A stretch of DNA of 64,000 nucleotides from Mesorhabditis belari (taxonomy: Eukaryota > Nematoda > Chromadorea > Rhabditida > Rhabditidae), in NCBI GenBank assembly GCA_958450365.1, contig CAUEEP010000759.1:1188001-1252000 (forward strand). The letters are read 5' to 3'. A program made the position numbers and the translations under genes. The notes under the pieces are model-generated. The model ran no database searches, was not told the DNA's origin, and saw only the letters and a list, made by a program, of their open reading frames with translations. This document shows positions 12,024 to 23,000 of this stretch, in pieces; the stretch's first letter is position 1, and each line of letters begins with the position of its first letter.

Positions 12024-15000
12024 TGAGAATGATTTATCGGATGAGGTATGACCCATCCCAAAAGGTCATCCCCCTTTGGCCATTTATAAAGTCAACTTAC
12101 TATTAGTCAAAGTCAAAAAAGAAATCAAGTTTAAAATAATGCACTATTGATCTTAATGTTTTCATTAAAGGAAAATCAAATTGAAACTAGAAAATTGAAA
12201 CTAGATAAATTCCTCTTTCGGCTATCCAAAAATCGTGGGAGCTATTTGAAATGATAACACCACTATGAAAATAGTAAATGATGATGATGATGATGATGAT
12301 CACCATCGATGATCATGACGATGATCACCATCAGCATCGATAATAATAATAATAATAATAATAATAATATGAGAATGATTTATCGGATGAGGTATCCCTC
12401 TCCCAAAAGGTCACCCCCACCTCTGGCCATTACCTTTTCAGCCGTTCTTTAACCTTTATCAAACTTGAAACCCAGGATTTTCAAAAGAAGAAAAAGAGAA
12501 GATAATTTCTTACGGTAATTAAAGACAAGTATATTGTCTATTGGTTTATTGTTTACCTATTTTTGTTGTTGTTTATTACAAGTTTATTGGTTAAAAGGCT
12601 ATCATCGGGTCCATTATGTGTAGATAAAGATCTTTATAAATATAAATCAATAATAATATGAGAATGATCTATCAGACGAGGTATGACTCATCTCAAAAGG
12701 TCACCCCCACCTCTGGCCATTACCTTTTCAGCCGTTCTTTAACCTTTAGCAAGCTTGAAACCCAAGATTTTCAGGAGAAGAACGATTTCGGCGATTTATT
12801 GTTGTACCTTTCGTACTCGGTTTCCGAGCAAAAGTTGTGGGTAACTGTGGCAAAAGCCTACAATTTGAGGCCAATGGATATCACTGGAGCATCGGGTGGG
12901 TATTGGGGATTGTTAATCTTTGTCACTTGAGCTGAACTTGTGCTATCAACTGTGATCTGCACCTAGCACAACGAGTACAAAATTAAATTTCAGTAAATCA
13001 AAAATCTGATTACAACAAGTTTTAATGTGCATTCCAGATAAGCTAAAAGCAAAGTGTTTTTAAAATCGAGCTGGACTCTCGACATCCAAGCAAAACCTTG
13101 TCCAGCTCCTTCAAAAAGGAGCTGGACAAGGTTTTGCAGTGATAAATCAAGTTGCATACTTGTTTAGAAGTGTTCAAAAGGTTTTCTGTAGCTTACTGAT
13201 AAGATTATATTGTTATATACAATAGGATAGACTTTAAATCTTTTGAATCTTTTGAATCTTTTGAAACGAAATTCTTTTTAGATCCCTATGTGAAAGTGGA
13301 ACAGGTTTTCCGGGGAAGACGGGTGAAATTGCGTCGAACGACGACAAAGAGAGCAAATTTGAATCCGGTTAGTAAAAGAGAATATAAATACTATTCTTTA
13401 AGCATTGTTTTTTTTGTTAGCAATACAATAGCAATGTTGTTTGTTTACAGGTTTATCACGAGACTTTGGAATTCGATTTACCACCGACACAAGCGGGAGA
13501 GACGAATATGCTAGTGCAAGTGATGGATTGGGATAGGTGAGTTCTTTTTGGAAATTTCAAATTTCAGAAAGTTTGATTTGATTTGAAAAGTTGATAAGTT
13601 CAGAAAAACTTCAATTTTAACAGAAATCAATCAGAATTGCTTAATAAAATAAAAAATTATAGTTTTGCTGACAAACAGGTGCCTCTTGAACGCATTAATT
13701 ATCTAATCCTCACATTAAAAGGTTCAACTTTGAAACATCAATATCTTAATTGCAAGTTGAACAATTAAAACTATCAGTTTTTAATATCTACAGGTTATAT
13801 TTGCTGTTCTTTTATATAGGATCTAGATTAGAGGCTCATGTACAGGAGGCTGGTGTACAGGAGGCTGATGTACAGGAGGCTGATGTACATGAGGCTCATG
13901 TACAGGAGGCTGATGTACAGGAGGCTGATGTACAGGAGGGCCAGGTACATGAGGGCCAGGTACATGAGGGCCATGTACATGAGGACCATGTACAGGAGGC
14001 CCATGTACAGGAGGTCCATGTACAGAAGGGCCATGTACAGGAGGCCCATGTACAGGAGGGCCATGTACAGGGAGGGCCATATACAGGAGGGCCATGTACA
14101 GGAGGGTCATGTACAGCAGGCCATGTACAGGAGGGCCATGTACAGGCTCATGTACAGGAGGCCCAACTCACACTTTCTGGTAGATTCTAGTTTTAATCAA
14201 GGCAGGCTACATTGTACATTGTTGAAGCATGACACTTTTTAAAGAAAAGTTCTATTAAATCAAATAGTAGAAGGAAATTCTCCATTAAAAATCGTACTTC
14301 TGATTATTTTCCCCTCCACTTTACCTGCAAAAGCCTTTAAAACAAAATTAACATTTAAAAGTTGAGGAAAAATGGTTACAAGTACTAAGAGAATTTCTTT
14401 TTCAGAATTGGTAAAGACGATCTCTTGGGCTGCTGCATATTGGGCCACGATTCTCCGACAAGTCACGGGAGAACACAATGGGAACAGTGCTTTGCTTTAG
14501 CCTACGCCGACGGGAATAATCACGGAAATGTGAGGCATTTGAATTAAATGAATTTACAAGTCAAAGATTATCTGTCAATACTTTGAAGCTAGCTTTGAAA
14601 AAGAAAAACTATTAAGAAAGACTAGATAAAAACTATGCAACTGCAAAGTTGAATCTACCGTAAATACTGTAATAGTACCCCACCCCCGATAATGACGGTG
14701 CGGAGTGTTGCGTAGTCTAGCTTTGAACGAGTTTTTCTCGACACTGGTTTATGCTACAATGTTCGTTTTGATATCAAAAAATAGCCCTGAATTTCAGCTA
14801 TTTTTTGATATCAAAACGAACATTGTAGCACAAACCAGTGTCGAGAAAAACTCATTCAAAGCTAGACGACGCAACACTCCGCACCGTCATTATGGATGGG
14901 GTACTATTGCAGTATTTACGGTAAGTTTAACATCGAGATATATATTAGTTCTTCAAATTCAAAAAATTAAGTAAGAAAATTGATTTTACAATTTGGATTA

Positions 15001-16049
15001 AAATGATTAAAGCCAAATTTAGCGTACAAAAAAGAAATTATCTAAAGGAAATGTCTGGAAAAAGCATGTTTCAAAATTAATAAAATATGGCTTTATTTGC
15101 GCAGCGGATTGATTATATTATTGATTATTTTCTTTGCTTTTAGTTTTCTATCAGATTGGAAAGAAAGTGCTGGGGATTTTTCTTTACTTTTGGTTTATTT
15201 AAATTCCTCGAATACGCAGCCGCTGATTAGTGATCTTGTTTACATCAAGGCTGATTGATTGATGCTGCTTCGGTCGTCATCTTCGGTAATTAGAGCTGAC
15301 TGATGAATTGGGTACTTAAAGCCATATTTACTTACGCAGCTGCTGATAAGTGATCTTGTTTACTTTAAGCCTCATTGATTGACTACACACAAACCCAAAT
15401 GAAATATTGCTATTTTCTTGCTTGATTTTTTTATTTCTTTGGGAGCTGCTCAGGAGCTGCTCAGGAGCTGATCAGGAGCTGCTCAGGAGCTTCTCAGGAG
15501 CTTCTCAAGGGTTATCTTCAGTAGTCAGAGCTGACTGATGAATTGGGTACTTAAAACCATATTTTCTTAAGCAGCTGCTGATAAATGATTTGTTTACTTT
15601 AAGCCTCATTGATTGACTCTTCGGTCGTCATCTTCGGTAGTCATCACCTTACATCAAGCCTCATTACAATAAATACAATAACAATTGTTTTATTGTCCTT
15701 TATAATAAATAATTTAAAGAATATTTTGGTAAAGGGAAAAGTGATTCAGAAATTAGCGTTTCAACTTGAGCAGCGTTTACTTCCGTTTACTTCTTTGTAA
15801 TTAAAGAAATTTTCTTTAATTACAAAGTATTTCTTTCTAATTTGTGAACTTCTCAATGGAAAAGAGGTTCAAAGTTGATAATTGAATCGAAAAAAAAAAC
15901 AAAAACAAAAAGCTGAACAAAGCTGAATTCGATTCAAAATTGAAAAATGAACTTTTCAGAAGTCGAAACCGGTCGGCACATGGCATTCCATTCTTTCCGA
16001 GGTGCCCGAGAATTTCCGTGACATTCCGAAAGCAAAGAAAAGAAAATAA
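5886..16049 (+). CDS. Synaptotagmin-like protein, tandem C2 domains (14 exons, 5' end open)
   Basis: Exons: 5886-5959, 8034-8213, 9094-9184, 9275-9351, 10032-10119, 10345-10444, 10525-10586, 10633-10678, 11343-11425, 12775-12895, 13282-13367, 13451-13536, 14406-14529, 15960-16049. Their lengths sum to 1308 nt and every junction keeps phase with GT/AG borders; the last codon is TAA. About 140 acidic and Ser-rich residues lead into C2A (GTLTFALRYDF, VDPYVKVYLLPD, YDFDRF) and C2B (DFGDLLLYLSY, SDPYVKVEQVF, MDWDRIGKDD). The tail has GTWHSI, matching the synaptotagmin WHxL motif, and ends in basic AKKRK. The Asp residues that normally bind calcium are largely present in both domains (seen in the motifs; binding is inferred). 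No transmembrane anchor is visible, so the first exon(s) may lie upstream. Alternatively translation starts at the ATG inside exon 1. The subtype is not assigned. Confidence 0.92.
5988..6034. repeat. Perfect short hairpin
   Basis: ACACTAAGTCTATCTACG, a 5-nt TCAAC loop, and the exact complement, in the first intron of the synaptotagmin-like gene. Confidence 0.85.
6171..6546. mobile_element. Nested palindrome with MITE family C copy 2
   Basis: An outer inverted repeat (6171-6245 against 6473-6546, with AATTAAACCGAAAAATGAAA and its complement) surrounds a family C foldback (6243-6475). The whole 375 bp can fold into one long hairpin. An (AAT)n tract precedes it at 6150-6168. Confidence 0.85.
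6547..7100. other. Intron DNA, nothing recognised
   Basis: AT-rich intron 1 sequence. Purine-skewed open frames at 6795-7070 occur on both strands and are not supported by splice sites. Confidence 0.4.
7101..7335. repeat. Dispersed repeat R1, third copy
   Basis: Matches 2147-2350 over about 200 bp, including GATTGACCGAAGGTTCACTC and GTCTTGCAACCGGATGC, then the TATCTTAGTTCAGATATCTG fragment. Confidence 0.8.
7336..7432. repeat. 15-bp minisatellite (CCAGCCCCGCTTTAG)n
   Basis: Five to six units. The GC content is far above that of the surrounding intron. Confidence 0.85.
7435..7594 (-). mobile_element. tRNA-like element flanked by inverted repeats
   Basis: On the minus strand TGGCTAAGTGG (Pol III A-box form) and GGTTCGAGTTC (B-box form) lie at tRNA-like spacing, but the T-stem does not pair. 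AAAAAGGTGCGGGGCTTTAG (about 7438) and its inverse (about 7572-7590) border it. Best read as a tRNA-derived short repeat, not a functional tRNA. Confidence 0.55.
8034..8213 (+). other. Cassette-type linker exon of the synaptotagmin-like gene
   Basis: Exactly 180 nt between CGAAAG and the donor GTAAGG. It enters and leaves in phase 2, so skipping it also keeps the frame (AG+C gives Ser either way). It encodes a Ser/Pro/Leu-rich linker (starts CDSLAIVAPSLLHPKPSKS) before the C2 domains. Presence in mRNA is inferred from phase and open frame only. Confidence 0.6.
8214..8520. repeat. Degenerate intron minisatellites
   Basis: Repeats of GGATTTGTAAGCCTGTTGTA and GCCATGYCAGATCAGTTCTGG (8218-8402), then ACTACCGTAACTACCCAGGC (8448-8500). 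Confidence 0.75.
9572..9908 (-). mobile_element. Tandem pair of tRNA-like SINE units
   Basis: Two copies of a roughly 171-bp unit. On the minus strand each carries GGCTAAGTGGTAAAG (A box) and GGGTTCGAGTCC (B box), about 45 nt apart. The outer T-stem and D-stem pairs are broken, arguing against working tRNAs. The same tRNA-like core occurs at 7435-7594, which supports a dispersed family. Confidence 0.6.
10178..10326. repeat. 12-bp minisatellite (GATTTAGTACTC)n
   Basis: About 12 units with small variants in the intron between synaptotagmin exons 5 and 6. Confidence 0.9.
10681..10975. repeat. 32-bp minisatellite
   Basis: About nine units made of GTTAATCTGTTCCTAAAAG and CAGTTTCTAAAG. The array starts right behind the donor of the 10633-10678 exon. 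Confidence 0.95.
11426..12774. repeat. Intron with AAT arrays and a triplicated 3' end
   Basis: (AAT)n tracts occur at about 11932-12022 and 12343-12368, with a GAT/ATC run at 12276-12325. The block starting ATATGAGAATGATYTATCRG occurs three times: 12022-12085 (short), 12366-12482 and 12656-12774. The last two copies run to the acceptor-like sequence GATTTTCAG, so a decoy acceptor exists at about 12475-12483, upstream of the real one. Confidence 0.85.
13091..13136. repeat. Perfect 21-bp hairpin in an intron
   Basis: CAAAACCTTGTCCAGCTCCT plus T, loop CAAA, and exact complement at 13116-13136. It lies in the intron between the two C2B exons 12775-12895 and 13282-13367. Confidence 0.9.
13828..14166. 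repeat. 12/15-bp minisatellite (GGCTGATGTACAGGA)n
   Basis: More than 20 units built on ATGTACAGGAGG with GCT/GCC/GGCC variants. All frames of both strands are open, which produces spurious proteins. Confidence 0.95.
14656..14923. mobile_element. MITE family A, copy 2
   Basis: Complete palindromic copy from TACCGTAAATACTGTAATAG to the complementary end CTATTGCAGTATTTACGGTA, with TA at both borders. It sits in the last intron region of the synaptotagmin-like gene. Confidence 0.92.
15209..15670. repeat. Direct duplication with a CAGGAGCTGCT array
   Basis: A block of about 150 bp with AGAGCTGACTGATGAATTGG and AAGCCTCATTGATTGAC occurs at 15209-15385 and again at 15517-15665. Between them is a short (GCTCAGGAGCT)n array (15446-15510). 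Confidence 0.8.
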
Positions 16050-16126
16050 AAGAAAATAAAAGCCAAGCTATTACCTAGAAATCTTTTCTGTTATGTTTTT
16101 CTTTATCATTTTTATTTCCAGTTTTA

Positions 16127-17008
16127 TTACCCTAAAGTCGCGAGTATAAGTTCTGTTTGGTATTCGCATGCAAATTGACGGTTGTCTCCGGTGCGGTGTG
16201 TCGAGGGTTCGAACCCCGCTGCAGCATAACTTTTTTGCTTTTTAAGAACAATAATAGAAGTAAATTTATTGGGGGTTATAGCAAGGTTATAGCAATTTTA
16301 TGCAGTTATTTGTTGCTCCGGGCGTGGCTCGGCGCGTCCGCCCTGCTCCTCTCCAGTGCTCATGGATCCGCCCTATGGATCCGCCCTATGGATCCGCCCT
16401 ATGGATCCGCCTTATGGATCCGCCCTATGGATCCGCCCTATGGATCCGCCCTATGGATCCGCCCTATGGATCCGCCCTATGGATCCGCCTTATGGATCCG
16501 CCCTATGGATCCGCCTTATGGATCCGCCCTATGGATCCGCCCTATGGATCCGCCCTATGGATCCGCCCTATGGATCCACCCTATGGATCCCTCCCTGGCC
16601 TCTTCATCCGGCCAAAGTCCACGTCGACGGTCGAAAGAGATGCTTTCCAGCGTCTTCTTCAACACTATCGTCTGGATGTATCCATGCACATAACAATGGT
16701 GATAGGCTGTCACAAACAATGGTGATAGGCTGTCACCCTGTAGTATCCCGCGCTCCAAGAACAATAAAGTTTATATAACAATAAAAGTTTATATAACAAT
16801 AATGTATAAAAACCCAAAAAAAAAGAAATTCAAAGCAATTAAAGCGAATGTAAATTAAGGCAGAACTTATACTCGGATCAACTTATACTCGAGACTTAGC
16901 TTATCCACTAGGCCACCAATCCATTTGTCCGGGGGGCGAGAAAAGCCTTTTAGAAGGGATGTGAAAGCATTTTAAAGCCTTATATTCGAGACTTTAGGGT
17001 ATTATCTT
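16127..17008. mobile_element. Inverted-end element with split tRNA-like halves and a GGATCCGCCCTAT array
   Basis: TTACCCTAAAGTCGCGAGTA (16129) is repeated inverted near 16983-17003, and GAGTATAAGTTCTG (16144) is inverted near 16862-16875. Near the left end the plus strand has GAGGGTTCGAACCCCGC (B-box/T-arm form, 16203-16220). Near the right end the minus strand has GGTGGCCTAGTGGATAAG (A-box form, 16893-16911). A 13-bp array fills 16367-16590. The frames across that array are artefacts. Confidence 0.6.
16367..16590. repeat. 13-bp minisatellite (ATGGATCCGCCCT)n
   Basis: About 17 units of 13 bp. Because 13 is not a multiple of 3, each frame reads the same peptide period in turn. Confidence 0.95.
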
Positions 17009-17438
17009 TCTTTTCTCATTCTTCAGCATCTCATTTTTGAAATTTTCCTTTTTTGAATAATGAAAAATGACGGGATAACGAGCTTTTAAAATATTTTCAT
17101 TTTTTTTTGATTTAGGCTTTAAAAATTTGAGTTATTCGAGAAATTGGTTGACCAAATATGTGTATTTTGATGTTATTTCGATAATTTCTTTGTTCTTTTT
17201 TCGTTTCTGTGCCGCTATTTGAAAAATGATACGGGTTTTGATTTTATGTGTGGAAAAAAAAAGAAATGTTTCAAGTTTTATGAATACAAGGAAAGCAAGC
17301 AAAAAGGAATGTACGATAGGAGATCGGTGTGCTGAAAAGTTGCATTTGCACTCATTTCCATGCCGACTACGCTGAAATCATCATTTCCACGTTCCTACAA
17401 AATTCAGAGCTATATTTCAACTAAGGTTTTCACAATAA
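17009..17438. other. No gene seen
   Basis: AT-rich spacer with a repeated CTTTTTTGA-type composition. No splice-supported exon. Confidence 0.4.
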
Positions 17439-17682
17439 TCTACTATATAAAAAAGAGACGCCTGTCCATCTGTCCGTCCGTCTGTCCGTCCGTTTGTCCG
17501 TCCGCTTGTCTGTCCGTCTGTCCGTCCGTTTGTCTGTCCGTTTGTCTGTCCGTCTGTCCTTCCGTCTGTCTGTCTGTCCGTCTGTCCGTCCGTCTGTCTG
17601 TCTGTCTGTACGTCTGTCTGTCCGTCCGTCTGCCTGTCTGTCTGTCCGTCCGTCTGTACGTCTGTCTGTACGTCTGTCTGTA

Positions 17683-17714
<32 letters not shown>

Positions 17715-17858
17715 CGTCTGTCTGTACGTCTGTCTGTACGTCTGTCTGTACGTCTGTCTGTACGTCTGTCTGTACGTCTGTCTGTACGTCTGTCTGCTCG
17801 TCTGTCTGCTCGTCTGTCTGTCTGTCTGTCTGTACGTCTGTCTGTACGTCTGTCTGTA

Positions 17859-17889
<31 letters not shown>

Positions 17890-18185
17890 CTGTACGTCTG
17901 TCTGTACGTCTGTCTGCTCGTCTGTCTGTCCTTCTGTCTCTCTATCTGTCTGTCTCTGCGCAAACGCAACGCTCCGTAATTACGTTTGCTCGTTTAAAAG
18001 ACAAAGTATTCAGCCAGTGCGATATTTTACTCTTGGGGGTTTTCAGCTATGGAGAATCTGACTTTTAGAAGCGTTTTTGAAAAGGGCCGGGGCTTAGCAT
18101 GGGTTACGGTAGTTTTGGTCATTTGAAAGAAATAAATAGTGCAGTCATAATAGTCATAATCGTGCCCAACGCACGGGTTAACTAA
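17439..18185 (+). mobile_element. Non-autonomous Helitron carrying a GTCT-rich array
   Basis: Starts TCTACTATATAAAAAAGAGA after a host A. It ends with a small hairpin (CGTGC-CCAAC-GCACG) nine nt before CTAA, followed by a host T. These are the family's hallmarks: 5' TC, 3' hairpin plus CTRR, insertion between A and T. From 17462 to about 17955 it is filled with GTCTGTCC/GTCTGTAC units. It has no Rep or helicase, so it is non-autonomous. Confidence 0.82.
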
Positions 18186-18275
18186 TTGATTCTGGTGTGC
18201 GTGAAAAAATCAAACTTAAAGACAGATAAGATTTATGAAATTTCAAAGTGAAACTCTTAATCATTGCATTGCAAA

Positions 18276-18281
18276 TTTTAT
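18276..18281 (-). promoter_or_regulatory. Poly(A) signal of the amnionless-like gene
   Basis: AATAAA on the minus strand, seven nt after the TGA stop at 18289-18291. Confidence 0.6.
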
Positions 18282-18288
18282 TCACTCT

Positions 18289-19955
18289 TCACAAATCCAA
18301 TAAAGTCATCGGTATATCTGCGAATTTCTCATCAGAATTCTCGAGTGGAGACTCCATCTTGGAAAGAGATCGCTCCGATTGATCGCTTTCTGGATTTTAT
18401 TAAGCTTTCCAGACTGTCTTTTCGTTTCTTTTCGTACTTTTGTTGGAAAAAACAAACAAAATAAACAAATTCACTTACTGAATTGATTGAAATTGATTGA
18501 AATTGATTGAAATTCATTCAAATTGATTGAAATTCATTCAAATTCATTCAAATTCATTCAAATTCATTCAAATTCATTCAAAATTGATCAATAAACACTT
18601 TTTCTTTAGAGAAAATCGTAGGTGAATTGATGAATTTGCATTTGAATATTTGATTTTTTAATTTGAATTTGAATTCCTTAGCGAAAAGGAATGAAAAGAC
18701 TTTCTGAAAAGACGAATAGCTTTGAAAACTATTGTAATTTGATGAGGATGAAGTTTGTTTTTAAAATTTTGTTTTTTTTCCAAACTTTAAGCTCACCTTT
18801 TGATGGCTCTTCGACTTCTTCGAAGTTCGGATTCACGAGCTCGCTCACCGGCTCCTCATGGCTTTTCTGGCTTTCCTAAACCAATCTTTTTATAAAAATT
18901 TCAATTAAGATTTGAATATAAAACGAATAAAACGATTTCAAGCATCTTTATTAGTCTTTTATTTTAAAAAGAATAATATAAGAAGATCTAAAAAGATCGC
19001 TTTACATTACTTCAAATTTCCACCATTAAAAGCCATTCATTTTGAAATCGTTTACCTTCATTTACCTTCATTTACTTTCATTTACCTTCATTTACTTTCA
19101 TTTACCTTCATTTACCTTCATTTACCTTCATTTACCTTCATTTACCTTCATTTTACTTTCATTTACTTTCATTTACCTTCATTTACTTTCATTTTACCTT
19201 CATTTACCTTCATTTACCTTCATTTACCTTCATTTACCTTCATTTACCTTCATTTACTTTCATTTTACCTTCATTTACCTTCATTTAACTTCATTTTACT
19301 CCATTTTACCGCTATTTTATAAAGAAAAACGACTTCTCAACTTAAAACTTAAAGACTTAAATAAAGAATTAACGTTTAAATCGATTTGAAATAAAGAAAA
19401 AATAGATTTTACCTTTATTTCAAATCGATTTAAATGTTAATTCTTTTGAAAAACGATCGAAAAGTTATTATTTTGATTTTTTTATTCAAAGTTTACAAGC
19501 TATTAAAAGAAACCATTGAAAGAAACTATTGCTTTTAAGGTATCTATTTTTTTTTGTTTTCAAATCTATGTACTAGTGAGCGATTAATTATTGAATTGTT
19601 GGAATTGTTGGAATTGTTGGAATTGTTGGAAGCTTACTTTCACTTGTACCTTTTTGAATTTCAATGTATCAATAAAATTGAGAAATTTTGGGAAAAAAAC
19701 ACCTGATTTTTCACGTTGTTCATCAACTCGACCACTTCAGTGTCATTCTGACGATGAAAGGCGACTGGTGGAAGTGGGATGTAAAGAGAATGGTTGCTAA
19801 ATTTTTCGCTTAAAGAAGAGTTTAAAGGGATTGAATTTTTACGATGAATTAGACGCGTACAAAGAAATGTTTGATTGGATTTGGGAAAGGTACACAATTG
19901 TTTTGTTTGTTTGTTTGTTTGTTTGTTTGTTTGTTTGTTTGTCTGTTTGTTTGTG

Positions 19956-20018
<63 letters not shown>

Positions 20019-23000
20019 TTGTTTGTTTGTTTGTTTGTTTATAATTGTTTGTAAGAGTAGAGTCTCAAAGTTTTTCGTGATTAAGTGAGCGATTAATTAT
20101 TGAATTGTTGGAAGCTTACTTTCACTTGTAACTTGTAAACTCTAGAAAATTGTAAACTCTAAAAAGCTTACAGCCTTTTGAAGGTTCCATTTTTTATGTG
20201 ATAGTAGAGCAAAATCGCCAAGAGAGTCCCAAAAAAGATGAAACTTCCGATGACTTTTGAGGCTGAAATGGAAGGATTTTGGTTGATTGATCGCGTTACT
20301 TACAGCAGTTTTTTTATTGTTCTAGTCATTGTTGTAGCTAGTTATTGTTCAATAGCTAGTTAATAGCTGTTCAATAGCTAGTTCAATAGCTAGTTATTGT
20401 TCAATAACTAGCTTTTGATGAGAGAAATTTGTAACATAAAAAGTACTAAAGGATCATCGAAAATATCGTATTCTCTTTAATAGTAGTGCACCCTGAGCGT
20501 TGCCTAATTGCTAAATTACTCGAAATCAGGAAGCCAGTCAGGATTGTTCAAGCTGAGCCTAGCCTATAGGAAGCCCTGAGTGTTCGTCAGTCAGAGCTGA
20601 CTCTAGATCTGGCTAGCTGACTCTAGATCTGGCTAGCTGACTGTAGCCTGTCTTTCTACCTGCTTGAAACATAACTACCGTCTTTTCTCTAATAGTAGTG
20701 CACCCTGAGCGTTGCCTAATTGCTAAATTACTCGAAATCTCGAGAACCACTTATCAGAACCTATCGATGTGGGGGGCGGAAAATGTAGATGAGGATGAGA
20801 TCTAGTGGGGGATTTGAGTGTTGCGCTTCTGGGGAAAGTCTGGAAGCAGTAAAATAGTCCTCAACTCGGCTCGGTCGGGTGCATAACTATTAGAGAGCAC
20901 TACTATTAGGTAACTGGTCTATTACAGGGATAAAAATTTCAAACAAACACATCGACAATCTTGAAACTTTGATTGAAAAAAGATTAGAAACAAAGTTATT
21001 TGAAACAACAGAAATTTTCAAGAGAACCTCACCTCTCCTTTACTTTTCTGCTTCCCCTTAGCTTTCCTTTTTCTTCCATTGAAACTTACAAATGCTATAC
21101 GCATAATCGGTTCTCGCGTGCTCGATTTTAAAGCCAAAAAACGAGTAGGTATTGGCTGAAATGGGTAACAATTGATCCCTCTTAGCTTCAGAAAATTTAA
21201 GCTTTAAGAAAATTTTACCAGCAGATCTGAGGAGCTTTTCCTTGATCAGATAGGATAAGGTAATATACAATTTCTCATCAAAAAACGTTGACGGATCTTT
21301 TGGGAGAAGAGAAATCTGCAAAAAAAAAATTCCATGTTTCAAATTCTTTGAGGAAAATGTTTACGAACCTGTATTAATTACAAAAATTTTTCCAAAAACA
21401 TTAATTTAGTTCTGGAATCTTTCCTTTTTTTTCATTTCTTACTTTTCATTGAAATCTTTTAGGGAAAAGGGGAATCTGTGGCCGAAAAAGATGTCATGTT
21501 TCAAAATAATGAAAATAGTCAAAGTTATCTCTACTATACCGTATTCTCTCTAATAGTAGTGCACCCGGCCGAGCCGAGTTGGTGACCGAGCCGAGTTGAT
21601 GACTATTTTGCGGTTTCCAAGCTTTTGCAGAAGCGCAACACTCTAATCTTCAGCAAGATCTTATCGTCAGCTACATTTTCCGACCCCACATCGATAGGTT
21701 CTGATAAGTGGTTCTCGAGATTTTGAGGAATTTAGACGACGATTAAGCTGCACTACTATTAGAGAAAAGACGGTAATTATGTTTCAAGCAGGTAGAAAGA
21801 CAGGCTACAGCCAGCTAGCCAGATCTAGAGTCAGCTCTGACTGACGAACACTCAGGGCTTCCTATATGGCTCAGCTTGAAACATAACAAGTACTAAAGGA
21901 TCATCGAAAATACCATATTCTCTCTAATAGTAGTGGATCCTAATCGTCGCAAATCTCTCGAAATCTCGAGAACCACTTATCAGAACCTATCGATGTGGGA
22001 TCGGAAAATGTAGCTGACGATGAGATCTAGTGGGGGATTAGAGTGTTGAGCTTCTGCAAAAGCTTGGAAACCGTAAAATAGGCATCAACTCGGCTCACCG
22101 GTGTGCACTACTATTATAGAGTATACGGTAATTGCCAGAACTTTTAGGAAACACTTACCTTTGTCTAATAATGTTTTTTCTAGACTAAGGAACTCCGCGT
22201 CGCCTAGATATTCAGAATCAGCGCAAAAAATTGCTCTAGAAAAAGTTTGTCTCAGCCCGTAAGCATCTTTAATTAATCTTCCCCCAGCTAACATAAAAGT
22301 ACCATCTGTTTTGTGTGATTAAAATCAGGAATTTGGTGATAATTTTCAAGTTAGTGAAGTAAAGTCGACCTGAAAGTCATGCGAGTGATCATCATCGTTG
22401 ACTCGTTCCAAAATGATCACAACCTAATGTTTTCTAGTGTTTTTTTTTTGCTTATTAATTTGAAAACAAGCTAGGCATTATCTTACTTTTTCTCTGGTTT
22501 TCGATTCGTCTTGAACTTTCTGGAGAATCTCCATTATATCGTCGATTTGCACTTCGTTTGTCGCGAAATCGATAGTAGCACCTAAAAGGTTATTTTCGAT
22601 ATAAATTTATTTCATAATCAAGAATGTTTACAAGAACTAAGAAGAAGTAAGACTGACAAGAAGTCTGACAAGGTTGTCTGAGAGTCTGACAGTCTGACAG
22701 TCTGACAAGAAGTCTGACAAGTCTGACAGGAAGTCTGACAGTCTGACAAGTCTGACAAGAAGTCTGACAAAGTTGAGAAAGCTAATAAAGCGATAAGGAT
22801 AAATCCCATCTGTTCTTCATATTTTGACTCTTTTTGTAGAATAATTTCGCAACTTAAATCATTTCTTATTATTAGAATTTATTATTAATTAAATTAAATC
22901 AATTTCTATCTATTTTGCTGTCTTTTTACTTTAGTAAGTCTGACTAAAGAAAATCTGAGAAAGTTGTCTGACAGTCTGACAGTCTGACAAGTCTGACAAT

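Noticed and set aside
13750..14242. Several overlapping long open frames on both strands
   Set aside because: All arise from the ATGTACAGGAGG minisatellite, whose unit has no stop in any frame.
17360..18061. 233-codon Cys/Ser/Val-rich frame and its Arg/Gln/Thr-rich antisense
   Set aside because: Translation of the GTCT-type array inside the Helitron.
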